Shown piece after piece: positions 23,257-33,309 of a DNA stretch of 64,000 nucleotides. The notes beneath the pieces are model-generated. The model had not been told where the DNA came from, ran no database searches, and was given only the letters and a program-made list of their open reading frames with translations. Numbering within the stretch: the stretch's first letter is position 1; each line of letters begins with the position of its first letter. This DNA is from Methanobacteriota archaeon (GTDB lineage: Archaea; Halobacteriota; Methanomicrobia; Methanomicrobiales; Methanocorpusculaceae): NCBI GenBank assembly GCA_023396065.1, contig JAEWXF010000001.1:27271-91270 (forward strand). Direction: 5' to 3'. The translations under genes were made by a program, and so were the position numbers.

Positions 23257-24801
23257 TCAGTCGTTTTTGTCTTTGGGGTGAAGGTAGCCGCCGGTGTAGG
23301 TGGTATCGAGGGCTGTTGTGCTGTTTGGATGTGTGGCGAGGCTTACGAGGATCATTGCAGCGATGGAGAGGAGGAGGGCATAGAAGGAGAAATGCATGGG
23401 AAGTTTGTCGACAAATTTGTCGTAGAAACCAAACGTTACTGCGGCGACGAGACCGGTTGCCATACTGGCGATGGCTCCCTCGGTGGTGGCCCGGCGCCAG
23501 TAGAGGCCTGCGATGAGGGGGACCGCAAAGGAGCTGAGGATGAGACCGATAGCAAGGAAGATGAGAAAGACGAGGACGTCCGGGGGGTTGATTGCGAGGA
23601 GGAGAGAGATCACGGCTGCGGCCAGCATGGTGATCTGGCTGATTCTGATGATCTGCTTTTCGGATGCGTCCGGTTTGAGCAGGGTTTTGAAGATGTTCCA
23701 GGAGAACTGGGTACCGACGGTGAGCATCAGCCGGTCGGTGGTTGACATGACGGCGGAGAGGATCATGACGGCAAACAGGCCGCTGATGAAGATGCCACCG
23801 GCCGCAGCGCTGATGCCGTAGACGAAGGAGTAGTCAGCGGCGTTTGCGACGTCGGGCAGGGTGACCTGCCCTTCTTCAACGAGGGTCCGGACACCCATGC
23901 CGGAGAAACGGACGAGGAGAGATATGGTGACGTAGATGGCAAATGCGATGATCGGCGCCCAGCGGAAGTACCGGATGTCTTTGACGGCGAGAACGTTGGA
24001 TACGACGTGAGGACCGCAGGCAAGACCGACAATGAGGAGGATACCGAAGGAGAACAGCATTTCCGGTGTGAGGTAGGCGTAGGCTGCGTAGCGTTCGGGG
24101 AAGGCGGGCATGACGAAGTTCGGATCAATGGAGGCGAGGACGAGGTTGATGTGTTCAAGACCTCCTGCGTGGATGACGATCATGGGAGCGAAGATGAGCA
24201 TGCCGACGATGAGGATGAGACCCTGAATTACGCCGGTCCATGAGACGGCATAGAGGCCGCCGAGGACGGTGTAGGTGGTGATGATGGCGGCGGCAATGAG
24301 GAGAGCCTGCCAGTGTGCTATGCCGAACAGCCAGACAAGCACGATACTGATTGCGGTGTACTGGCCGATGAGGTAGACGAGGGATATGAGTATGCCGATC
24401 ACAGCAGAGAGTGTGCGGAGTTCCCGGTTGTTTTCATATCTGAGGGAAAAGTAGTCTTCGAGGGTGACGATGCCGCGTTTTTGTCCGATGAGGTTGAGTT
24501 TGGAGCCGAAGAAGATGATGCAGAAGACGGCGGAGAGGGGCACAAAAATCTGGTCCCAGATGCTTGGCCAGCCGTAGGTGTAGCCCATGCCGGAGCCGCC
24601 GATGAGGGTTACCCCGCTGCATATGGAGGTGATGAGGAGTAGGAGGAATATCCAGAACCCAAGGCTTCTGCCGGCAAGGATGTAGTCTTCAGAGGTTTTG
24701 ATTTTTCTGGCAGCCCACACGCCGATCCCGAGGAGGAGGGCAAAATACATGATGATGAGAAAGAGAGCTATCCATGTGTCGGTTGTCCAGATCATACGCA
24801 C
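23257..24801 (-). CDS. Sodium/solute symporter (SSF family)
   Basis: 514 residues with about 13 hydrophobic helices. SSF hallmarks: DYILAGRSLGFW near the N-terminus and GLFAVMILSAVMSTTDRLML (about 340-360), which precedes the sodium-site helix. The substrate is unknown (proline, pantothenate and others are possible). It lies about 50 bases after the preceding minus-strand gene and may be monocistronic. Confidence 0.85.
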   Translation of the reverse strand: MRMIWTTDTWIALFLIIMYFALLLGIGVWAARKIKTSEDYILAGRSLGFWIFLLLLITSICSGVTLIGGSGMGYTYGWPSIWDQIFVPLSAVFCIIFFGSKLNLIGQKRGIVTLEDYFSLRYENNRELRTLSAVIGILISLVYLIGQYTAISIVLVWLFGIAHWQALLIAAAIITTYTVLGGLYAVSWTGVIQGLILIVGMLIFAPMIVIHAGGLEHINLVLASIDPNFVMPAFPERYAAYAYLTPEMLFSFGILLIVGLACGPHVVSNVLAVKDIRYFRWAPIIAFAIYVTISLLVRFSGMGVRTLVEEGQVTLPDVANAADYSFVYGISAAAGGIFISGLFAVMILSAVMSTTDRLMLTVGTQFSWNIFKTLLKPDASEKQIIRISQITMLAAAVISLLLAINPPDVLVFLIFLAIGLILSSFAVPLIAGLYWRRATTEGAIASMATGLVAAVTFGFYDKFVDKLPMHFSFYALLLSIAAMILVSLATHPNSTTALDTTYTGGYLHPKDKND

Positions 24802-24848
24802 CTTGTAAACGATTTTTTCGTTACCGAAAATATCGGCCTTATGAGTAT

Positions 24849-25103
24849 ATGAGCGTGACGGTTTTTCCTTTCGGAGTTCTGCGGAGTCTTGATCGTGTTT
24901 TTGTTCCTCACCGCGAATCAGGGATAGATATGTCGTGTCACGCAGTACGCCCGGTTGAAATCCATACCAATCAGGATATTTTTGGGAATATCCTGTATCT
25001 GTGTGAATCTCCGCCCGAATTACACATTTACCCGGATCTTGAGAGTGTTTTTGAAACTTCCCTTTCCCTTTCCGATCTGAAATTTACTCAAACGAAACCC
25101 TGA
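24849..25103 (+). CDS. Possible small protein, unrecognised
   Basis: 84 codons from an ATG at 24849 in the 330-base gap between the symporter and the carbonic-anhydrase-like gene. A DIFGN segment faintly recalls the N-terminal part of transglutaminase-like proteins, but the fit is weak. No ribosome site and no second homologous feature. Treat as uncertain; the gap may be purely regulatory. Confidence 0.3.
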   Translation: MSVTVFPFGVLRSLDRVFVPHRESGIDMSCHAVRPVEIHTNQDIFGNILYLCESPPELHIYPDLESVFETSLSLSDLKFTQTKP

Positions 25104-25133
25104 TAACCGTCTGCATTGAACATTATTATCACT

Positions 25134-25631
25134 ATGAATAAAAGCAAGGGCACATGCGGTGAGCGTATCTTCATCGCCCCAAACGCAACAATACTCGGAG
25201 ACGTCAATCTCGGGGACGACGTCACCATCCTCTTTGGTGCTGTGCTCCGTGCCGATCAGGCACCGATAACCATCGGAAGCCGTTCCAACGTCCAGGACAA
25301 CGCTGTCATTCATGAAAGCGCCGGCCGTCCGGTCACTATCGGCCAGAACGTTTCCATCGGTCACGGGGCCATTGTCCACGGTGCAACCATCGAAGACAAC
25401 TGTCTCATCGGTATGGGGGCAATTGTCCTCAATGGTGCCGTCATCGGCAAAGGCAGCCTTATCGCCGCAGGAGCACTCGTAGCCGAGAACAAAGTAATTC
25501 CTCCCGGCTCCCTCGTCATCGGCGTTCCGGGAAAAATCATCCGGGAACTGACCCCGGAGGAGCTTGCCGGCAACCTCAAAAATGCCGATACGTACGTCAA
25601 AACCGGTCAGAGGTACATGAATGAGTTCTGA
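25134..25631 (+). CDS. Gamma-carbonic-anhydrase-like left-handed beta-helix protein
   Basis: 165 residues from the ATG at 25134; the frame extends to 25116 (MNIIIT) but the second ATG is the better fit. Hexapeptide repeats (ILGDVN, VTILFGAV, IGSRSN, IGHGAIVHGATI, IGMGAIVLNGAVI) give the trimeric beta-helix of Cam/CamH, with metal-site His in IGHG, IVHG and VIHE. It ends in a short helical tail. It overlaps the HdrA-like gene by 11 bases. A metal-dependent hydratase activity is possible; many family members are transferases or unknown. Confidence 0.82.
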   Translation: MNKSKGTCGERIFIAPNATILGDVNLGDDVTILFGAVLRADQAPITIGSRSNVQDNAVIHESAGRPVTIGQNVSIGHGAIVHGATIEDNCLIGMGAIVLNGAVIGKGSLIAAGALVAENKVIPPGSLVIGVPGKIIRELTPEELAGNLKNADTYVKTGQRYMNEF

Positions 25632-26910
25632 CGTTGTTGTTGTCGGGGCAGGCGTTGCAGGAATTCAGGCCGCAATGGACATCGCCCGGCACAACATCCA
25701 TGTCTGGCTCATTGAGCGGGAACCGTCAATCGGCGGCCACATGGCTATGCTTGACAAAACATTTCCCACCAATGACTGTTCCATGTGTATCCTCTCCCCG
25801 AAAATGGCCGAGGTCGGCCGCCACAAAAATATCACTATCCTCACCCTCGCAGAAGTGGAAAAAATCGAAGGAGATGCAGGAAACTTCACCGTCACCGTCA
25901 CCGAATATCCCCGATACATCCGTGAAGAAGACTGCACCGGCTGCGGAGACTGTACCAACATCTGTCCGATCGAAGTCTACAACCGGTTTGATGCAGGCAT
26001 CGGCGTTCGCAAAGCAATCTACAAACCCCACGCGCAGGTTGTCCCGAACCTCGTGGTCAAAGACAACCTCCACTGTATTGAGTGCGGCCTCTGCTATGAT
26101 GTCTGCGGAAAAAATGCCGTGCTGCATCGCGAAGAAGACACGGTCCGGACCAGAGAAATCAGTGCTGCAGCGATTGTCATCGCTACCGGATACACTCTCT
26201 TTGACGCCCAGAAAAAATCCCAGTTCGGTTACCTGCGGTATCCTGATGTCATCACAAGTCTGGAGTTTGAACGCATGATCAATGCCGGCGGCCCGACCGC
26301 AGGCAGCGTCCGCAGACTTTCCAACGGCGAAGTTCCCGACTCTGTCGTCTTTGTTCAGTGTGTCGGCAGTCGTGACCTCACCGTCAAACGAAACCTCTGT
26401 TCCTGCGTCTGCTGTATGTACGCCCTCAAAAATGCCATGCTGATCAAAGAACACTATCCGGAGACCGAGGTTACTATCCTCTACAATGATCTCCGGGCCT
26501 ACGGCAAAGGCTACGAGGAGTACGCCGAACGCGCCAAAGCGATGGGTGTTCAGATCGTCCGGGCCTTCCCCGGCGAAGTCCAGCAGACCCGTAACGGAAC
26601 ACTCGTGCTCCCTCTCGAAGATACTGAGACCCGCGAGTTCAAAAATCTGGAAGCAGGACTTGTCGTCCTCTCCGTCGGCATCGAACCCGAACCGGACACT
26701 ACCCGGCTTGCCGGAGCCCTTGGTATCCCGACCGACGAAGCCCGCTTCCTCATGCCGGAACACCTGAAACTCAACCCGGCCGGAACCATTCGTCCGGGTA
26801 TCTACATTGCAGGAACCGCAGCCGCGCCCAAAGACATTCCCGACTCCGTTATGTCCGGCGGGGCCGCTGCCATGAAAGCCGTCATTGACGCAGTCCGGAG
26901 TGAAAACTGA
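25621..26910 (+). CDS. HdrA-like FAD/iron-sulfur protein (short form)
   Basis: 429 residues, much shorter than typical HdrA (about 650). FAD-binding VVVGAGVAGIQAAMDIA at residues 4-20, then the HdrA-type CSMCILSPKM (about 53-62). Two 4Fe-4S ferredoxin motifs lie mid-protein: CTGCGDCTNICP (about 101-112) and CIECGLCYDVCG (about 152-163). A CVGSRD...CSCVCCMYALKN stretch follows (about 240-265). The C-terminal ferredoxin region of full HdrA is absent. It could pass electrons in a small heterodisulfide-reductase-like complex. HdrB and HdrC are not nearby. Overlaps the upstream gene. Confidence 0.82.
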   Translation: MSSDVVVVGAGVAGIQAAMDIARHNIHVWLIEREPSIGGHMAMLDKTFPTNDCSMCILSPKMAEVGRHKNITILTLAEVEKIEGDAGNFTVTVTEYPRYIREEDCTGCGDCTNICPIEVYNRFDAGIGVRKAIYKPHAQVVPNLVVKDNLHCIECGLCYDVCGKNAVLHREEDTVRTREISAAAIVIATGYTLFDAQKKSQFGYLRYPDVITSLEFERMINAGGPTAGSVRRLSNGEVPDSVVFVQCVGSRDLTVKRNLCSCVCCMYALKNAMLIKEHYPETEVTILYNDLRAYGKGYEEYAERAKAMGVQIVRAFPGEVQQTRNGTLVLPLEDTETREFKNLEAGLVVLSVGIEPEPDTTRLAGALGIPTDEARFLMPEHLKLNPAGTIRPGIYIAGTAAAPKDIPDSVMSGGAAAMKAVIDAVRSEN

Positions 26911-26911
26911 C

Positions 26912-27940
26912 ATGACCGACGAAGGCACAAAAACTCTCTGGTGGAACGACGAAACCAACACCATCATGATGATCGACCAGACAAAACTTCCTGAAACCCT
27001 GGAGATCATTGAGGTGAAAACCGTTGATCGTCTGGCAGATGCGATCAAAAACCTTGAAGTCCGCGGCGCCCCGGCCCTCGGCGTTGCCGGCGCATTCGGA
27101 GTTGCCCTCTCTGCCGTAAACTGTACCTCCGACATTGAGTTCCTCGAAACCGTCACCGCTGACGCAGAACTCCTCCGTGCCACCCGCCCGACTGCTGTCA
27201 ACCTCTCATGGGGAATACACAAAGTCCTGCGAAGTATGGAAAACCTCCCGCCTGAGATGGCACGATTCCTCGCCGTCACCGCGGCAAAGACCATCGCTGC
27301 AGACGACGAAAAATGCTGTATGCTGCTTGGTCACAACGGCGCAGCCCTCATGCCGCAGATCGGGACGGTTCTCACCCACTGTAATGCCGGAGCACTCGCC
27401 TGTTCTACGTGGGGAACTGCGCTTGGAGTCATCCGTTCCGCACACAAGGCAGGGAAAAAAGTGTCCGTCATCTCCTGTGAAACCCGTCCGCTTCTGCAGG
27501 GTTCACGGCTTACCGCATGGGAACTCCACCGCGACGGTATCCCGGTAACCTCCGTGATTGACTCGGAAGCGGCATTTCTCATGCGGAAAGGAACGATCGA
27601 CTGCGTCATTGTGGGTGCGGACCGCATCACCAAAGACGCCGTTTTCAATAAGATCGGGACCTACATGCATGCAGTCTGCGCAAAACACCATAACATCCCC
27701 TTCTATGTAGCAGCTCCGGCTTCTACCTTTGACGTGGATGCATGCGAGGCGGACATCACGATCGAGGAACGCAAACGCGATGAGGTCGCAGCTTTCTGGG
27801 GCAGGCAGACAGCTCCCTCCGGGGTTCCGATACTCAACTATGCGTTTGATGCAACCCCGCTGGATCTGGTTACTGCCATCATCACCGAGAAGGGTGTTTT
27901 CTATCCGCCATATGACTTCAGCTCCCTGAGACAGAAGTAA
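26912..27940 (+). CDS. mtnA: S-methyl-5-thioribose-1-phosphate isomerase (MtnA family)
   Basis: 342 residues from the ATG at 26912, 1 base after the previous stop. eIF2B-like fold with GAPALGVAGAFG (about 52-63), LTHCNAGALACSTWGTALG (catalytic Cys, about 154), and VIVGADRITKDAVFNKIGTY (catalytic Asp, about 236). Family members isomerise MTR-1-P in methionine salvage; in archaea the same family also handles ribose-1,5-bisphosphate. The methionine-salvage assignment is the family default. Confidence 0.85.
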   Translation: MTDEGTKTLWWNDETNTIMMIDQTKLPETLEIIEVKTVDRLADAIKNLEVRGAPALGVAGAFGVALSAVNCTSDIEFLETVTADAELLRATRPTAVNLSWGIHKVLRSMENLPPEMARFLAVTAAKTIAADDEKCCMLLGHNGAALMPQIGTVLTHCNAGALACSTWGTALGVIRSAHKAGKKVSVISCETRPLLQGSRLTAWELHRDGIPVTSVIDSEAAFLMRKGTIDCVIVGADRITKDAVFNKIGTYMHAVCAKHHNIPFYVAAPASTFDVDACEADITIEERKRDEVAAFWGRQTAPSGVPILNYAFDATPLDLVTAIITEKGVFYPPYDFSSLRQK

Positions 27941-27944
27941 AACA

Positions 27945-28649
27945 ATGGTAATCACACTTCCGTTCTCCCTTTTTAACAGTCCCTTCTGGGACAGCGTAGC
28001 TCTCTTTCTCGGCCAGCTTGCCCTGCTCATCTTCTTCGTCTGGCTGATCCTTGTACTCATCACCGTTTCCCTCTTCGTCCTTTCCGTCCGGCGGAAACGT
28101 CTTTACTGTCCAAGCTTGCTCCGCCCGGCATATCTTCTGCTGAAGGGCGGTGTCAGTACCGGATGCCGGATGTTCGGCATTGATGATACCGAGATTATCA
28201 CCGTTCTGATCGGACTGGAAAACGATGTGAACCGCGATGAGTTCGCCAAAATTCCGGTCAGTGAACGGGTTATCTTTCTGCCGCACTGTCTGCGGTCGGC
28301 AAAATGTCCGGCACACCTTACACCGCTCGGGATCAAATGCCTCAAATGCGGAAAATGTGATCTTGGCATGGGAACGACCGCACTGGAGGAAGCCGGTTAC
28401 CAGGTTTTTATTGTTCCCGGATCAACCTATATCAAACGGCTGCTGAAACGGTTCCCGTCGAAAGCAATGATCGGTGTCGGGTGCCTGATGGAGATTAAAC
28501 AGTTTCAGGAACTTGCCCGAAAAATCCAGATGACTGCTCTGGGTGTTGTGATGAAAAACGACGGCTGTGTGGAGACTTCGCTTGAGTGGGACGATTTGTT
28601 TGAGGCGGCATCCGTTGGTCTGCCGGAACAAATCAGGGGGAAACCGTAA
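27945..28649 (+). CDS. DUF116 membrane protein
   Basis: 234 residues. Two N-terminal hydrophobic segments (about 16-45), then a cytoplasmic domain with FLPHCLRSAKCPAHLTPLGIKCLKCGKCDLG (about 107-137), a Cys-rich motif typical of DUF116 and likely metal- or Fe-S-binding. VGCLMEI and NDGCVET follow. It is tandem with a second DUF116 gene with no gap. Function unknown. Confidence 0.82.
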   Translation: MVITLPFSLFNSPFWDSVALFLGQLALLIFFVWLILVLITVSLFVLSVRRKRLYCPSLLRPAYLLLKGGVSTGCRMFGIDDTEIITVLIGLENDVNRDEFAKIPVSERVIFLPHCLRSAKCPAHLTPLGIKCLKCGKCDLGMGTTALEEAGYQVFIVPGSTYIKRLLKRFPSKAMIGVGCLMEIKQFQELARKIQMTALGVVMKNDGCVETSLEWDDLFEAASVGLPEQIRGKP

Positions 28650-29405
28650 ATGGCGGTCACTCTTCCCCTGCCGGCTACCCTGTTCAACGGCGGTGTCTGG
28701 GACAATATAGCTCTCGTTATCGGCCAGATTCTCCTGATTCTGATTCTCGTCTGGATTGTCTTTGTTCTGATTATGGTGATGCTCATCGTCCTCTCGATCA
28801 AACGCAAACATCTCTACTTCCCGATACTGCTGCGGCCGGTACTGACGTTTACCGAAGGGACCGTTCAGACCTGCTGTCAGGTTCTCGGGGTGGATTCATC
28901 CCAGCTGATGGAGTTTCTCATCGGAATCGATAACGATGTTAACACGAGTGCTTTTGCGAAGGTGCCGGTAACCAGGCGTGCTGTCTTTTTCCCCCAGTGT
29001 CTGCGGTCGGCAAAGTGCCCTGCACACCTGACGCCCGACGGGCTGAAATGTGTTTCCTGCGGACGCTGCGGTCTCGGCTCTGTCATTCCTCCTCTTGAAG
29101 CTGCCGGATACAAGACGTTTCTGATCCCCGGGTCGACCTTCATTAAGCGGATGGTCAAAAAGTACCAGCCTGAAGCAATGATCGGTGTCGGATGTCTGAT
29201 CGAGGTAAAAGAGGGTCTGGAGATGGGGAAACGTATCTCTATGATTACGCTCGGCGTGGTAACAAAGACTGACGGTTGCGTGGAGACGACGATGGACTGG
29301 GACCAGCTGCTGGAGGTTGCTTCAATCGGTCTGCCGCAGCCGATTGTCCGGGATGAGAGGTATCTCTCCCCTGAGGATACTGATGTTTTGCCGGAACGTT
29401 CCTGA
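28650..29405 (+). CDS. DUF116 membrane protein, second copy
   Basis: 251 residues. The same plan as the gene before it: two hydrophobic helices, then FFPQCLRSAKCPAHLTPDGLKCVSCGRCGLG and VGCLIEV, TDGCVET. ATG follows the previous TAA directly. The pair probably arose by duplication and may form a heteromer. A separate C-terminal tail of about 18 residues (DERYLSPEDTD) is unique to this copy. Confidence 0.82.
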   Translation: MAVTLPLPATLFNGGVWDNIALVIGQILLILILVWIVFVLIMVMLIVLSIKRKHLYFPILLRPVLTFTEGTVQTCCQVLGVDSSQLMEFLIGIDNDVNTSAFAKVPVTRRAVFFPQCLRSAKCPAHLTPDGLKCVSCGRCGLGSVIPPLEAAGYKTFLIPGSTFIKRMVKKYQPEAMIGVGCLIEVKEGLEMGKRISMITLGVVTKTDGCVETTMDWDQLLEVASIGLPQPIVRDERYLSPEDTDVLPERS

Positions 29406-29426
29406 TCGCATATCCGTGTGAAAGTT

Positions 29427-29499
29427 ATACTATTCTCGTAATACTATTTTTTTACCAATTATTACTATATACCATCGAATTCCAATTAGATAGGAGAGG
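29427..29499 (+). promoter_or_regulatory. Promoter and ribosome site of cobN1
   Basis: AT-rich tract with a TATA-like ACTATATA near 29466 and a purine-rich AGGAGAGGA ribosome site at about 29491-29499, 9 bases before the ATG. A TCGTAATACT decamer at 29436-29445 is also present at 44012-44021 in the invertible pilin promoter. ATACTATT occurs twice at 29427 and 29441. These are candidate regulatory elements by inspection only. Confidence 0.5.
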
Positions 29500-29508
29500 A
29501 TACTCCAG

Positions 29509-32500
29509 ATGGCTATAAAACTTGTATCAATCATGTGGGATGCATATCTCCCCCTTATGAAAAAAGCAGCCAGGGACTGTGGAGTCAATCTGACTATCTA
29601 TGCGAATCGGTCTCTGGAAGATTCCCCGGAACGTTGTGCTGATGCGGTCCGGGACTGTGCGGCCGCAGATGTCATTCTCCTGTATCGGACAACTCACCGG
29701 TTCTGGGATGAACTGGAACCGTCCATCAGGACGATCCGGGAAACCACACCGGTGATTTGTGTGGGTCATGAGGTCTCATACTGGGCACTGACCTCAACCG
29801 ATCCCGAAACTGCAACAACCGCATACCGGTATCTGATATATAACGGTCTGGAAAATTTCCACCGGCTGATGACATATCTTCTCATCCGGTTTGCCGGAGA
29901 ATCCGAAACAGCTCTCCCCCCGATTGATGTCCCATGGCAGGGTATTATTCACCCGTCTGCCGGGAGGAGAATATTCTCCACCACCCGTGAATATCTGGAC
30001 TGGTATCCGGCACAGCCGGGGGCTCCATGGATCGGGGTTCTAATCTCCCGGATTGCCTGGGTCTCTGAAGGATATGCGATTGAACAGTCTGTAATCACTG
30101 ATCTGGAATCTGCGGGGCTCAATGTACTTCCGGTCTTTACCAACTCTCTGCAGGATGACACAACCGGATCACAGAATATCGCAGGTGTCATCAGTACATA
30201 CTTTGCCCCGGACGGCATTGTACAGGTGGATGCAGTCGTAAAACTCGTCACGTTTATGATCGGCAAAACCTCCCGGAACGATGCAGTCTCCTCAGCAAAA
30301 GCAGGCTCTGACCTTTTGGCTTCACTCAACATTCCGGTCTTCCAGCCGATAACCGCATTCTATACCACACTGGAAGACTGGGAATCCTCCTCCGGTCTCT
30401 CCGCCGATATCACCTGGACTGTTGCAATGCCTGAGTTTGAAGGCGTTATCGAACCGATAATGCTTGGCTCAACCCGTGCCGGAGCTGACAGTGAGTACGG
30501 CAGAACCGTACTCCCGGAGCGCAGCAAAAAAATTGCACGAAGAGTTTCCCGATGGATGACACTGAGAAAAAAACCTGCCGCAGAACGGAAAATAGTATTT
30601 TTCCTGAACAATAATCCCTGTGCCAGTGTCGAGGCAAACATCGGGGGAGCAGCGCATCTTGATGCAGCCGAGAGCGTGGTTCGGATTCTTCGGAGAATGC
30701 AGCAGGAGGGATATACGGTGACACCGCCGGCCTCGGGAAAAGAGTTGATGGACCTCTTCCTTTCCCGCAAAGCAATCTCTGAGTTCCGCTGGACGACATG
30801 TTCCGAAATTGTACGGTGCGGGGGGACTGTCTACCGGATGCCGGCGTCTGAGTATGCGGCATATTTTTCCGGTCTGCCGCCTGCGGTCCGGGAAAAAATG
30901 CTGAATGTCTGGGGTGAACCGCCCGGAGAAGGCATGGTACTGGACGGTGATCTTCTCATAACCGGTCTTTCGTTTGGGAATGTTATCATTGCGGTTCAGC
31001 CGAAACGGGGATGCTTTGGGGCACGGTGTGACGGTGCCGTCTGTAAAATTCTTCATGACCCCGACTGTCCGCCGACTCACCAGTATCTGGCAACCTACCA
31101 TTACTACCGCGACATTTTCGGTGCGGATGCGTTTGTCCATGTCGGAACACATGGAAATCTGGAGTTTCTGCCTGGGAAAGGAACAGCTCTCTCTGAAACC
31201 TGCTTCCCTGATGTTTCGATCGGTGATGTCCCGTTTCTCTACATCTACAATACAGATAACCCGCCGGAAGGCACCATTGCAAAACGCCGAGCCTATGCAA
31301 CTCTGATCGGCCATATGCAGGTGGCCATGGACTCCGCATCGCTGTATGGCGAATGGGAAACACTTGACCAGCTGCTGAATCAGTATGAAACCTCCCGGCA
31401 CGATCCGGCACGCGGTCATGCTCTGCATCATATGATTCTTGATGCGGTGTCAGCGGCACATCTGGATGAGCTGGCCATAACGCATGAAACACCTATGGAT
31501 GAGACCGTTCGTCTCTGCCATGAAACTCTGGCACGTCTGCGTACATCGTCAATAGATGCAGGGATGCATATCTTCGGAGATATTCCTGATGAAGCCCGAA
31601 AAGTTGTCATGATTTCCTCCATCCTCAGATATGATGCAGGAGATCTCCACCTTTCTCCCCGGAAAATGATTGCTGCAATGTTTGGACTGGAGTATGGCAA
31701 TCTTCTCAGAAATCCGGGAGAGTTTGCGACCGTGCTGGCAATGTCAAACGGGGCTGCAGCCGAATGGATTGATACCCGGGTGAAACTGCTGGTGAAACTG
31801 GTTCTGAAAGGGTCTGATGATGAAACAATCTCTGATGCATTCGGCAGACCTGTTCCGGACGGATTTGGGGAACTGCGGGAGCGGATTCTTGATCTGAATC
31901 TCCGAATCACGGAGTCCCGGGAGGAAGAGAGTCTGCTGAACGGAATGGCAGGAGGATATATTCCTCCGGGACCTTCCGGGCTGGTAACCCGCGGACGGGA
32001 TGATGTCCTCCCGAGCGGGAGGAACTTTTACTCACTTGATCCCAACCGTGTCCCGACCACTTCAGCGTGGCGGGTCGGCAGCAGACTTGCAGATGCGCTT
32101 GTTGAAAAGTATCTCACTGAATCGGGTGAACTTCCGGAAACGGTAGCGTTTTACTGGATGGCAAGTGACATCATGACCGCAGACGGCGAAATGATGGCTG
32201 AGATTTTCTCACTGCTGGGCGTTGTTCCTGTCTGGCAGAAAAATGGTCAGGTTCGATCCTTTATCGTTACTCCTTTCGATCGGCTGACTCGTCCACGCAT
32301 TGATATCACCGTCCGGAGTTCAGGAATCCTCAGGGATAACTTTACGAACTGTATAGATCTGGTGGACCGTGCGGTTTCGGCAGTCGCGGTTCTGGATGAA
32401 CCACCGGAGATGAACTTTGTGAGAAAGCATGTCCTTGCAGAAATGACGTCAGGGACAACCCTTGAAGAGGCAACTGCCAGGATATTTTCCGGAAAGCCGG

Positions 32501-33309
32501 GTACCTACACGTCAGGGGTAAATCTTGCGGTGCTTTCCGGGGCATGGAAAACCGAACAGGATCTCGCAGAGATTTATATTTCTACAAATGGATATGCCTA
32601 TGGCAATGATCGCGGCGGGAAAGCAGCCCATGAGCAGTTTGCCGCAAATCTGGAAACGGTCTCGGTTACGTTTAACAAAGTCGTTTCCGATGAACATGAT
32701 CTGCTCGGCTGCTGCTGTTATTTCGGGAATCAGGGAGGACTGACCGCTGCGGCCCGTCATCTTTCCGGAAAACCGGTCAAAGCATACTATGGCGACACTC
32801 GTGAGGCGGAGAATGTTTCCGTCCACACTCTCGCGGACGAACTCCGTCGTGTGGTCCGGGCAAAACTTCTGAACCCCAAGTGGATTGAGGGCATGAAGGA
32901 ACACGGCTACAAAGGGGCTGCAGATATGATGAAACGAGTAACCCGGGTGTACGGATGGGAAGCATCCACCCGGGAAGTTGATGACTGGGTCTTTGATGAT
33001 ATTGCAAAAACCTTTGTCACTGATCCGGAGATGAAGGAATTTTTCGAGAAGAATAATCCCTATGCTCTGGAAGAAATCTCCCGGCGTCTGCTTGAAGCAA
33101 ATAGCCGCGGTCTCTGGGAACCGGATCCGGTGGTTCTGGATGATCTGAAATCTGCCTATCTGGAGATTGAATCCTGGATGGAGGAGAGGTCAGGGGAGGG
33201 AGAGTTTCAGGGCGGGTCACTGGATGTTGTTACGGCAGATGATGTTCCCGGATGGAATGAGGACATTGCAGAGGTTATGCGCCGGGTTCACGGACGGAGG
33301 AACGCATGA
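29509..33309 (+). CDS. cobN: CobN-family large subunit of metal chelatase (copy 1)
   Basis: 1266 residues, the expected size for CobN/BchH-type large subunits. N-terminal tetrapyrrole-binding lobes (VSIMWDAYLPLMKKAA; PFQ-like conserved blocks), then the family blocks IVFFLNNNPCASVEANIGGAAHLD, GTHGNLEFLPGKG (about 546-558) and LLGCCCYFGNQGGLTAAARHLSG (about 1065-1087). CobN inserts Co(II) into the corrin or related ring with AAA+ and VWA subunits, which here would be the chlI/chlD pair at 55.4-57.4 kb. The stop overlaps the next gene as ATGA. Copy 2 is at 38605-42378. Confidence 0.92.
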   Translation: MAIKLVSIMWDAYLPLMKKAARDCGVNLTIYANRSLEDSPERCADAVRDCAAADVILLYRTTHRFWDELEPSIRTIRETTPVICVGHEVSYWALTSTDPETATTAYRYLIYNGLENFHRLMTYLLIRFAGESETALPPIDVPWQGIIHPSAGRRIFSTTREYLDWYPAQPGAPWIGVLISRIAWVSEGYAIEQSVITDLESAGLNVLPVFTNSLQDDTTGSQNIAGVISTYFAPDGIVQVDAVVKLVTFMIGKTSRNDAVSSAKAGSDLLASLNIPVFQPITAFYTTLEDWESSSGLSADITWTVAMPEFEGVIEPIMLGSTRAGADSEYGRTVLPERSKKIARRVSRWMTLRKKPAAERKIVFFLNNNPCASVEANIGGAAHLDAAESVVRILRRMQQEGYTVTPPASGKELMDLFLSRKAISEFRWTTCSEIVRCGGTVYRMPASEYAAYFSGLPPAVREKMLNVWGEPPGEGMVLDGDLLITGLSFGNVIIAVQPKRGCFGARCDGAVCKILHDPDCPPTHQYLATYHYYRDIFGADAFVHVGTHGNLEFLPGKGTALSETCFPDVSIGDVPFLYIYNTDNPPEGTIAKRRAYATLIGHMQVAMDSASLYGEWETLDQLLNQYETSRHDPARGHALHHMILDAVSAAHLDELAITHETPMDETVRLCHETLARLRTSSIDAGMHIFGDIPDEARKVVMISSILRYDAGDLHLSPRKMIAAMFGLEYGNLLRNPGEFATVLAMSNGAAAEWIDTRVKLLVKLVLKGSDDETISDAFGRPVPDGFGELRERILDLNLRITESREEESLLNGMAGGYIPPGPSGLVTRGRDDVLPSGRNFYSLDPNRVPTTSAWRVGSRLADALVEKYLTESGELPETVAFYWMASDIMTADGEMMAEIFSLLGVVPVWQKNGQVRSFIVTPFDRLTRPRIDITVRSSGILRDNFTNCIDLVDRAVSAVAVLDEPPEMNFVRKHVLAEMTSGTTLEEATARIFSGKPGTYTSGVNLAVLSGAWKTEQDLAEIYISTNGYAYGNDRGGKAAHEQFAANLETVSVTFNKVVSDEHDLLGCCCYFGNQGGLTAAARHLSGKPVKAYYGDTREAENVSVHTLADELRRVVRAKLLNPKWIEGMKEHGYKGAADMMKRVTRVYGWEASTREVDDWVFDDIAKTFVTDPEMKEFFEKNNPYALEEISRRLLEANSRGLWEPDPVVLDDLKSAYLEIESWMEERSGEGEFQGGSLDVVTADDVPGWNEDIAEVMRRVHGRRNA

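Noticed and set aside
25726..27294. 522-codon minus-strand frame
   Set aside because: Antisense shadow of the HdrA-like and mtnA genes, which have clear motifs and overlaps.
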